A stretch of 7,076 bases of DNA, taken from contig JAJYZY010000122.1 of assembly GCA_021799715.1 (NCBI GenBank), positions 1 to 7,076 on the forward strand. Reading direction: 5' to 3'. The notes under the pieces are model-generated. The model worked only from the letters and a program-made list of their open reading frames with translations. It was not told the DNA's origin and did not search any database. The position numbers and the translations under genes were made by a program. This stretch comes from Planctomycetota bacterium. Its GTDB lineage: Bacteria; Planctomycetota; Phycisphaerae; WQYP01. Below, one piece after another: positions 1 through 5,190 of this stretch (position 1 is the first letter of the stretch; every line of letters begins with the position of its first letter).

Positions 1-1
1 G

Positions 2-517
2 CTTAATCATGCCCTGGTGCGAAAGCTGGTGTCCATGCTTCAGGCACAACGCCATTCAGCCTTGAGCATTCGTGACCCCATCATGGACATTAAACAAATC
101 ACCCGCATCCTGCCGCACCGTTTTCCGATGCTGCTGGTGGACCGGGTCATTGAAATGCACTCCAACACTCATGCGGTGGGAATTAAGAACGTCAGCATGA
201 ATGAGCCGTTTTTTCAGGGCCATTACCCCGGTGCGCCGGTTATGCCCGGCGTGCTGATTGTCGAAGCCATGGCCCAGCTATCCGGATTGCTGCTGGCCCG
301 GCAACTGGAACACAGCGGGAAGTTGCCCATGCTGCTTTCCATGGATAAAGTGAAGTTGCGGCGGCCGGTGGTACCGGGCGACCAGTTAATTCTGGAGTCT
401 GAAACCATTCGGGTGAAGTCCCGGACCGGCCATGTAAAATGCCGGGCCATGGTTGGTGATCAACTCGCCGCTGAAGCGGTGCTGAAGTTTATGCTCGTTG
501 ATGAGTCGCAGACGTAG
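2..517 (+). CDS. lpxC-fabZ: LpxC-FabZ bifunctional protein, C-terminal part (UDP-3-O-acyl-GlcNAc deacetylase / 3-hydroxyacyl-ACP dehydratase), partial at left edge
   Basis: The frame is open from the first bases of the window. The residues before the FabZ part (LNHALVRKLVSMLQAQ) resemble the C-terminus of LpxC (E. coli LNNKLLQALLAKQ). The Met at 83 begins a complete FabZ domain of 144 residues. Counted from that Met, it has the N-terminal LPHRFPMLLVDRV signature, the hot-dog active-site His47 in FFQGHYPG, and Glu61 in MPGVLIVEAMAQ, 14 residues apart as in E. coli FabZ (His54/Glu68). FabZ dehydrates (3R)-hydroxyacyl-ACP to trans-2-enoyl-ACP in fatty acid synthesis. LpxC commits UDP-3-O-acyl-GlcNAc to lipid A. 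Both act in the cytoplasm and share the hydroxyacyl-ACP pool. lpxA follows 166 bases downstream. A separate fabZ starting at 83 is the alternative, but no in-frame stop separates it from the LpxC-like tail. The FabZ call is very secure. The fusion is likely but most of the LpxC part lies outside the window. Confidence 0.93.
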   Translation, partial: LNHALVRKLVSMLQAQRHSALSIRDPIMDIKQITRILPHRFPMLLVDRVIEMHSNTHAVGIKNVSMNEPFFQGHYPGAPVMPGVLIVEAMAQLSGLLLARQLEHSGKLPMLLSMDKVKLRRPVVPGDQLILESETIRVKSRTGHVKCRAMVGDQLAAEAVLKFMLVDESQT

Positions 518-683
518 GGCATGGCGAGGTGTTAGGCGCTAAAAGCGCGCATGTTGGCCGGCGGATTGAACACGCCGGAGGCGGAATCCCGACGCCCCGA
601 CACGCCGTGGTGCCTCGCATCAGGCCGCGAAATTGTATCGCGGCAATATGCGTCGGGAATTGTACATTTTTGAATTGGAATCT

Positions 684-1505
684 ATGCCGCAGATACATCC
701 CATGGCCGTGGTTGAAACCGGAGCGCAACTCGCTGACGACGTTACCGTCGGGGCGTTCGCGTATATCGGGTCCAAAGTTGTTCTTGGGCCGGGATGCGTG
801 GTGCACCATCGCGCTTCGATTCATGGCAACACGGTGGCTGGTAAAGACAATCATTTTTTTCCCGGATGCGTGATTGGTGGAATTCCCCAGGACCTCAAAT
901 ACCGCGGTGGTGACTGCCGGGTGATCATCGGTGACAACAACCGCTTCCGGGAGCTTGTCACGGTGAACATCGGCACGGAAGACGGCGGAGGCGTAACGGA
1001 AATCGGCAATGGCAATCTGCTGATGGCCAATGTGCACATCGCACATGATTGTTTTGTCCGCAACCGCTGCATATTTGCCAACAATGTCATGCTCGCCGGC
1101 CATATTGAAGTGGAAGATGGCGCGGTGCTTTCCGGAGCCGTCGCGGTGACACACTTTGTCAGCATCGGGCAATATTCATTCATCGGCGGCGTGGCGGTAG
1201 TGGTGCATGATGTGCCGCCGTTTCTCACCGTTGATGGCCGCCCGGCTTCCGTGCGGGGGCTTAATCGCGTGGGCCTGAAGCGCCGGGGGTTTGATGAAAC
1301 GCGCATTGAACCGATAAAAGAAGCGTATCGTCTGCTGTACCGCAAGGAAACACCCTTCGCCGTCGGTGCCGCCGAGCTGGAGGCACGTTATCCCGGCAAC
1401 CCGGAAATCAACACCATGCTCACATTTATCCGCCGCGCCGCGGAAGGAAAATTTGGCCGGTACCGGGAATCACTGCGAGGAAAAACCCCATGGACCGGCG
1501 CGTAA
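684..1505 (+). CDS. lpxA: Acyl-ACP--UDP-N-acetylglucosamine O-acyltransferase (LpxA)
   Basis: LpxA transfers a 3-hydroxyacyl chain from ACP to the 3-OH of UDP-GlcNAc, the first step of lipid A synthesis in the cytoplasm. The product is 273 residues (E. coli 262). Residues 1-185 form the hexapeptide left-handed beta-helix, followed by a helical C-terminus with the GLKRRGFDE motif (197-205). Visible family marks are IHPMAVV near the start, IPQDLKY (67-73, Lys72), and NVHIAHDC (116-123), which holds the catalytic base His121 (E. coli His125). Further marks are AGH with His140 (E. coli His144) and DVPPF. The position of the E. coli acyl-length ruler Gly173 is Gly169, so a long acyl chain is predicted by inference. 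Two usual positions differ: Arg100 of E. coli is Ile96 and His160 is Thr156. I chose the ATG at 684 because family homology begins there. An upstream in-frame ATG (648) and TTG (633) add only non-conserved residues. No strong Shine-Dalgarno site is seen. Confidence 0.95.
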   Translation: MPQIHPMAVVETGAQLADDVTVGAFAYIGSKVVLGPGCVVHHRASIHGNTVAGKDNHFFPGCVIGGIPQDLKYRGGDCRVIIGDNNRFRELVTVNIGTEDGGGVTEIGNGNLLMANVHIAHDCFVRNRCIFANNVMLAGHIEVEDGAVLSGAVAVTHFVSIGQYSFIGGVAVVVHDVPPFLTVDGRPASVRGLNRVGLKRRGFDETRIEPIKEAYRLLYRKETPFAVGAAELEARYPGNPEINTMLTFIRRAAEGKFGRYRESLRGKTPWTGA

Positions 1506-2029
1506 ATGCGCCGCAAAACCCTGCGATCACAAATCGCGCCTGTTTCGCGCCGTAAAACCGTGATGGATTCCCGTTCAGATGAACCACGCATGTCCCGATG
1601 TTTCGCTCCGGCAGGAAAAATGTGCCCTTTTAACGTGGTGTCGGTTGTCGCGATGATCAGCAACAAGCACGACGTAATTAAATGAATATCAATGGGACAT
1701 GCCGCGATCAGCCGCCGACGCAATTCCGGACATTTTCTGGAAATATTTTTCCTCCGCTGCGCGCCGCGGCAGGCTCCACCGGCGGTGCGACACGGGGGAT
1801 TTTCGTGAGAACTACACGAATTTAGTGCCCCGGTGCCGGTCCACAGATTCTTCACGGATCGCACGCGGTCTGTCAGCCGCTCCCCAAAAGGCCGGTTTGC
1901 CCGGCATTGCCAATGGGTACCCTGCAAGTCGTTCCCGATTTGGATTCCGCAAGGTGTGGCAGCTTTCGTGATTACCGCAACCCGCCGGTGCTTTGTGACA
2001 AAATAAGAAATTCAGGATATAAATCAGGC
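1506..2029 (+). other. Gene-free stretch of 524 bases between lpxA and the methyltransferase gene
   Basis: No reading frame here has a recognisable product. The open frames are short and their translations are rich in Arg, Ser and Pro, as expected from chance frames in GC-rich DNA. One 40-codon ATG frame (1563-1685) has no convincing ribosome binding site or family resemblance. The stretch contains a small hairpin at 1802-1820, a relic-like match to the right-end repeat at 1841-1860, and a short GC hairpin at 1891-1905. A weak AGGA-type ribosome site (about 2013-2017) lies before the methyltransferase start. No T-run follows any hairpin, so no terminator can be called. Confidence 0.6.
1802..1860 (+). 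repeat. Degenerate relic of the dispersed repeat seen at the right end
   Basis: The bases at 1841-1860 (CCACAGATTCTTCACGGATC) match the left arm of the right-end repeat (CCACAGATTTCACGGATT, starting at 6723) almost exactly, apart from two inserted bases and the last base. Just upstream is a perfect 6-bp inverted repeat, TTCGTG (1802-1807) and CACGAA (1815-1820), with a 7-base loop. It uses the same CACGAAT-like vocabulary. The match is short and could be partly chance. I read it as a decayed copy. Confidence 0.4.
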
Positions 2030-2626
2030 ATGGATTTTTGGAATGAACGCTATAGAAATCCCGGCGCTTCCTACGGTACGGAGCCGAATGATTTTCTGCG
2101 TTCACACGTCGCCATATTCCCCCAGGGACGAATCTTGAGCTTGTGCGAAGGAGAGGGGCGTAACGCGGTATTTCTGGCCCGTCATGGTTATGAGGTGCTG
2201 GCGGTTGACGGTTCCACCGTCGGGCTGCAAAACGCGGAAGATCTGGCGCGACGGCGAAGTGTGAAGATAAAAACAGAAGTTGCCGACCTGGCGGATTATC
2301 ATATTACGCCGGATTACTGGGACGGAGTGGTTCTGATTTTTGCACATCTACCCACGCATATACGCCAACGGATCCATCGGCAGGCGGTGCTTGGTTTGCG
2401 GAATGGCGGCGTGTTGCTGCTGGAGTCTTTTGGTCCGGGGCAAACGGCATTTAACACCGGCGGCCCTAAAAATCAGGATTTATTACCGTCCCTGGCGCAA
2501 TTGCAATCGGAGTTTCAAGGTCTGGAATATATCCTGGCCCAGACGATACAACGGGATATCCGCGAAGGAATCCACCATACCGGCCCCGCCGAGGTGGTGC
2601 AGATTATTGGCCGAAGAAAGAGTTGA
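2030..2626 (+). CDS. Class I SAM-dependent methyltransferase (TehB-like / Methyltransf_25 type), substrate unknown
   Basis: The product is 198 residues, soluble, and a complete Rossmann-type methyltransferase. The N-terminus MDFWNERY and YGTEPNDFL (15-23) are typical of the small bacterial group often annotated as TehB-like or plain SAM-dependent methyltransferases. Motif I, the glycine-rich SAM loop, is ILSLCEGEGRNAVFLA (35-50). The acidic residue expected to bind the SAM ribose is Asp60 in VLAVD. The post-I region DYWDGVVLIFAHLP (95-108) and NGGVLLLESF (125-134) match motifs II and III. The start at 2030 fits the family N-terminus. A longer frame from 1907 adds 41 residues without homology. 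The gene stands alone, with gene-free DNA on both sides, so context does not reveal the substrate. Tellurite or thiopurine detoxification cannot be claimed from this sequence. Confidence 0.88.
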   Translation: MDFWNERYRNPGASYGTEPNDFLRSHVAIFPQGRILSLCEGEGRNAVFLARHGYEVLAVDGSTVGLQNAEDLARRRSVKIKTEVADLADYHITPDYWDGVVLIFAHLPTHIRQRIHRQAVLGLRNGGVLLLESFGPGQTAFNTGGPKNQDLLPSLAQLQSEFQGLEYILAQTIQRDIREGIHHTGPAEVVQIIGRRKS

Positions 2627-3060
2627 TACACGCCACTATTTATTGGCACCGGGTTGAATGTTCCGGGCTTATGAACGCGAAAAGGCCGGAAATAAGAACT
2701 TTTTTAACCGGGAAAGGCGAGTTGGGTTAATCCGCGACATCTGTCTCCGGGCGCTACGCGGTGATTGATCGCCGCTATCGGTTATTCCATCTGCCGGATT
2801 CAGCGTTCTAAATTCTATTTATCACGCATTGTTCATTGAATTGTTCCTCCGTTAACGTTTGTTGTCTCCGTTGTGGATTTTCCGCCGGGCCCGGTGTCCA
2901 ACGTTCGCCAATTTCATATCGGGATCGGGTCGTTGGGGTAAACCGGAGATTGGTCCGCGGCACCGCGCCGGCACGATGCCGCCGGCTAACATTGCTTTTC
3001 CCTGCGGCAATACCTGGCATCGGGCTGATTGGCGGAACCGGCTTTGGCGGGATATGCTCA
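2627..3060 (+). other. Gene-free stretch of 434 bases upstream of yraN
   Basis: I see no supported gene. The yraN frame stays open upstream to 2836, but the extra 75 codons encode a Cys/Arg/Pro-rich sequence unlike the family. Two competing inverted repeats lie at 2957-2986: GCGGCA (2957-2962) with TGCCGC (2977-2982), and GCCGGC (2967-2972) with GCCGGC (2981-2986). A T-run at 2700-2705 follows the methyltransferase gene, but no clean GC-rich stem precedes it. A terminator there is therefore not supported. Confidence 0.55.
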
Positions 3061-3477
3061 ATGGCCATGAAGGTGTGGAATTGGCTGAAATGGTGGGGCG
3101 TTGCGGACAATCTTGGTGCGCGGGGCGAAGCTTTGGCTGCCGAACACCTGCGGCGCAAACTGGATATGAAAATTCTGGCGCGCAATGTGCGCTGTCCGGG
3201 TGGTGAACTGGATATTATCGCATTGGATGAAAACGATCTGGTTTTTGTGGAAGTCCGCACCCGGTCCAGCGAAGAATTCACCACCCCGGAGGCCACCGTA
3301 AGCCGGCAGAAACAACTGTTTTTATTTCGCTCCGCGCAATGGTTCATGAAGCGCAAAAGACTCACCCGCTGGAACCCCCGATTCGATATTGTCGCCATCG
3401 TCTGGCCCAAAGACGGCCAACCGGTCATACGCCACCATCGCAACGCATTCTCATTACGATCCAGACGCCGAAGATAA
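3061..3477 (+). CDS. yraN: YraN / UPF0102 family nuclease-fold protein
   Basis: The product is 138 residues, close to the usual 115-135 for this family. Motifs occur in order: LGARGEALAAEHL (18-30), ILARNVRCPGGELDIIAL (38-55) and LVFVEVRTRS (60-69). These fit the restriction-endonuclease-like (PD-(D/E)xK) fold, with Glu22, Asp51, Glu64 and Arg66 as the likely acidic and basic site residues. Arg in place of Lys in the ExK position is also seen in E. coli YraN. The biochemical role of the family is not settled; a DNA-processing or Holliday-junction-like role is inferred from the fold. The ATG at 3061 is preceded by GGCGGGA at 3046-3052, a reasonable ribosome site. The ATG at 3067 is also possible. 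The C-terminus ends in a run of arginines (SLRSRRRR), which suggests nucleic acid contact. The gene appears monocistronic. Confidence 0.9.
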   Translation: MAMKVWNWLKWWGVADNLGARGEALAAEHLRRKLDMKILARNVRCPGGELDIIALDENDLVFVEVRTRSSEEFTTPEATVSRQKQLFLFRSAQWFMKRKRLTRWNPRFDIVAIVWPKDGQPVIRHHRNAFSLRSRRRR

Positions 3478-3569
3478 ATACATTGGACATGCCGGACCGT
3501 GGGACCGCTGATATGAAAAACCAACCACATCACACTGAATCCGAAGCGCAAATCGAAGTTTATTTCATA

Positions 3570-3597
3570 TTGCGATTCGGATTACTTCTGTTACTAT
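3570..3597 (+). promoter_or_regulatory. Candidate sigma-70-like promoter for the small gene and dcd pair
   Basis: A TTGCGA box (3570-3575) and a TACTAT box (3592-3597) are separated by 16 bases. Each matches the consensus at four of six positions. The surrounding DNA is clearly more AT-rich than the neighbouring genes. It sits 36 bases before the start at 3633, in the 155-base gap after yraN. This is a prediction from motif only. Confidence 0.4.
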
Positions 3598-3620
3598 CAC
3601 AAGTATGATTCCGTTCCCCA

Positions 3621-3626
3621 GAGGAG
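3621..3626 (+). promoter_or_regulatory. Strong ribosome binding site
   Basis: GAGGAG lies six bases before the ATG at 3633. It is one of the two best Shine-Dalgarno sites in the window and fixes the start of the small gene. Confidence 0.75.
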
Positions 3627-3632
3627 AATAAT

Positions 3633-3914
3633 ATGACGGTCACAGAGGTTGAACAAAACCGTTGGCTGCGCTGTCAGCTCAATCGCGGTATGTTTGGCGA
3701 TGAGGTCGCGGTAACCTATCCAGCCACGGGAAGTAAACTCTGTTCGGTGTTCGTTCCCAGAACCGAGGTTCGGGTTGAAGGTGATAATGAGCGCATCGGT
3801 GTGGTGCGGGTAAAGGTTCTCAGATTCGATGGGCCGCATGTGGTTGCGGTACTTCCCACGGACGAGAGCACTCTTGTCGCGGTTAAAGAGGACGATCTTT
3901 CGGAGAGTGCATGA
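3633..3914 (+). CDS. Small protein of unknown family, translationally coupled to the dCTP deaminase gene
   Basis: I do not recognise the family with confidence. The product has 93 residues, is acidic at the C-terminus (KEDDLSESA) and has no membrane segment or signal peptide. Alternating hydrophobic and polar residues (EVAVTYP, SVFVPRTEVRV, IGVVRVKVLRF, HVVAVLP) predict a compact, mostly beta-strand fold. RGMFGDEVAV (18-27) looks like a conserved turn-strand core. Only two cysteines (14, 37) are present, with no metal-binding pattern. That it is a real gene is supported by the strong ribosome site, the AT-rich promoter-like upstream DNA, and the ATGA overlap with the next gene. The overlap implies coupled translation and roughly matched amounts of the two proteins. 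A partner or regulator of the deaminase is a reasonable guess, not shown. Confidence 0.8.
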   Translation: MTVTEVEQNRWLRCQLNRGMFGDEVAVTYPATGSKLCSVFVPRTEVRVEGDNERIGVVRVKVLRFDGPHVVAVLPTDESTLVAVKEDDLSESA

Positions 3915-4504
3915 TCCTGTCGAACACTGAAATTCAGTCGGCATTAAAACAGGGCCGACTCGTCATTCGGCCCGTCCCCTTACCGGATTTTCCGGACCAT
4001 ACCGGACGATGCCCGTATGCGACAACCGCTGTAGACCTGCGTCTCGGAACTGAAATCTCATATTTCAAGGAGGGCCTGCCGTTTGATATTAACTTAAAGA
4101 ACGGCGCATTTGCGGATTTATTCGGCCCAAATTCCATCACCCAGAAAATTACCTCGGAACAGCCATTTGTATTGCGCCCAAATCGCCTGGTCCTTGGCAA
4201 AACCATGGAGCATGTTGAACTGCCGCTGCGGCAAGATCAACCATCTCTGGCCGCCCGTGTTGAAGGCAAAAGCTCATACGCGCGTTGCGGCCTGCTTGTG
4301 CATTTTACCGCACCGACAATTCACGCCGGCTTCGCCGGCACAATAACGCTGGAACTGATAAATCTCGGCCCCTGCAATATTTCCCTTTATCCTGAAACTG
4401 CTATCTGCCAACTCATCGTCGAGACCGTTGTCGGGACTCCATTTCGTAACGACAGTCAATTTCAAAATCAGCAGAGGCCCGGCGGGAATATCCGTCCCCA
4501 GTGA
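3911..4504 (+). CDS. dcd: dCTP deaminase family protein (Dcd/dUTPase superfamily)
   Basis: Dcd enzymes deaminate dCTP to dUTP in the cytoplasm, feeding dTMP synthesis; some also hydrolyse dUTP to dUMP. The product is 197 residues (E. coli 193). Family marks are MILSNTEIQSAL at the start, AVDLRLGTE (40-48), FVLRPNRLVLGKTMEHVELP (86-105), VEGKSSYARCGLLVHFTA (117-134) and GTITLELINLG (143-153). By alignment with E. coli Dcd the catalytic Glu138 is Glu148, the Ser-Ser pair is 121-122, Arg115 is Arg125 and His121 is His131. Lys120 replaces Arg110, as in the bifunctional M. tuberculosis enzyme (EGKSS). The Asp of the usual IDPGF turn is His138 (IHAGF). The C-terminal lid (TPFRNDSQFQNQQRPGG) is present, with Phe178 where Tyr is usual. 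The start overlaps the preceding stop as ATGA. Mono- versus bifunctional activity cannot be decided here. Confidence 0.9.
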   Translation: MILSNTEIQSALKQGRLVIRPVPLPDFPDHTGRCPYATTAVDLRLGTEISYFKEGLPFDINLKNGAFADLFGPNSITQKITSEQPFVLRPNRLVLGKTMEHVELPLRQDQPSLAARVEGKSSYARCGLLVHFTAPTIHAGFAGTITLELINLGPCNISLYPETAICQLIVETVVGTPFRNDSQFQNQQRPGGNIRPQ

Positions 4505-4582
4505 ATAAGGCACTACAAATCTGAACGCGGTGGCGCGGGCTGCGGAACCAGGCCACAGCGCAGTCATTTCGCATCCGGCGGC

Positions 4583-4610
4583 GTGTCATCCACTGAAAAA
4601 TCGCTATAAT
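4583..4610 (+). promoter_or_regulatory. Candidate sigma-70-like promoter for pyrE
   Basis: A perfect TATAAT (4605-4610) lies 16 bases after GTGTCA (4583-4588), which matches the -35 consensus at four of six positions. Transcription would start near 4617, giving a leader of about 20 bases that carries only the ribosome site. That leaves no room for a pyrimidine attenuator. The promoter makes pyrE independent of the dcd gene upstream. Confidence 0.6.
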
Positions 4611-4626
4611 TCGCCACCAATGCAGT

Positions 4627-4633
4627 AAAGGAG
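4627..4633 (+). promoter_or_regulatory. Strong ribosome binding site for pyrE
   Basis: AAAGGAG followed by a five-base T spacer stands directly before the ATG at 4639 and fixes the start of pyrE. Confidence 0.8.
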
Positions 4634-4638
4634 TTTTT

Positions 4639-5160
4639 ATGCTGGATAAATCACAATTGGCCGCTCGAATTAAGGAAGTGGCATATTTGGAAGGGGATTT
4701 TACGCTGCGTTCCGGGCGAAAATCCAAGTATTACATGGACAAATATCTCTTTGAAACGCAGCCCGATATCCTTGCGGCACTCGGTGCCCGAATGGCCGCG
4801 GCCCGTTCACCGTTGACCACGCGCATTGCCGGTGCCGAACTTGGCGGCGTGGCATTGGCGGCGGCGGCTTCCCTGGCGGCGGGTCTGCCGTTTTTTATCG
4901 TGCGAAATTCCAAAAAAGATTATGGCACCAGCAAGCTTATTGAAGGGGCGCTGCTGCCCGGTGACACCGTGCTGCTCGTGGAAGATATTGCCACCACCGG
5001 CGGACAGGTGCTGGAGGCGGCCAAAGTCATTACCGGGGCCGGGGCGCAGGTGGAAAAAATTGTGGCGGTAATAGACCGGCAGGAAGGCGCGCGGGAAAAT
5101 ATCCAATCCGCGGGTTTTTTGTTTGAAGCCCTTTTAACCCGGCAGGATTTGGGCATCTGA
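4639..5160 (+). CDS. pyrE: Orotate phosphoribosyltransferase
   Basis: PyrE joins orotate and PRPP to make orotidine 5'-phosphate, the fifth step of de novo UMP synthesis, in the cytoplasm as a dimer. The product is 173 residues, a short type (E. coli 213). The N-terminal FTLRSGRKSKYYMD (21-34) is the orotate-side motif. FFIVRNSKKDYGTSKLIEG (85-103) carries the flexible catalytic loop, with Arg89 and Lys92/Lys93. VLLVEDIATTGGQ (111-123) is the PRPP-binding signature, with the acidic pair Glu115-Asp116. An Ala-rich helix (72-81) precedes the loop. The start is fixed by the AAAGGAG site. The gene has its own promoter candidate and is followed after 30 bases by the membrane protein gene, so the two are probably co-transcribed. 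A purine or other phosphoribosyltransferase is the alternative, but the orotate motif argues against it. Confidence 0.95.
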   Translation: MLDKSQLAARIKEVAYLEGDFTLRSGRKSKYYMDKYLFETQPDILAALGARMAAARSPLTTRIAGAELGGVALAAAASLAAGLPFFIVRNSKKDYGTSKLIEGALLPGDTVLLVEDIATTGGQVLEAAKVITGAGAQVEKIVAVIDRQEGARENIQSAGFLFEALLTRQDLGI

Positions 5161-5190
5161 AGCCGCAATTCCCCGTGAACTTTGGACATC

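Noticed and set aside
536..548. Terminator hairpin after fabZ (GCGCT/AGCGC)
   Set aside because: The stem is only five base pairs with a three-base loop and no T-run follows.
489..1172. 227-codon open frame on the minus strand across lpxA
   Set aside because: It is antisense to a clear LpxA coding region, its translation has no family features, and it is explained by GC-rich codon bias.
1563..1685. 40-codon ATG frame in the gap after lpxA
   Set aside because: No convincing ribosome site, no homology I recognise, and frames of this size are expected by chance in this DNA.
1907..2029. N-terminal extension of the methyltransferase by 41 codons
   Set aside because: Family similarity begins at the Met at 2030 and the extension has no recognisable domain or signal peptide.
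2680..2715. Rho-independent terminator after the methyltransferase gene
   Set aside because: A T-run is present but the possible CCGG arms do not pair in register, so no stable stem precedes it.
2836..3060. N-terminal extension of yraN by 75 codons
   Set aside because: The extension is Cys- and Arg-rich and unlike the family, whereas the ATG at 3061 has a ribosome site and gives the normal family length.
2808..3551. 247-codon open frame on the minus strand across yraN
   Set aside because: It overlaps the whole well-supported yraN gene and its translation is an Arg/Ser/Pro-rich chance product.
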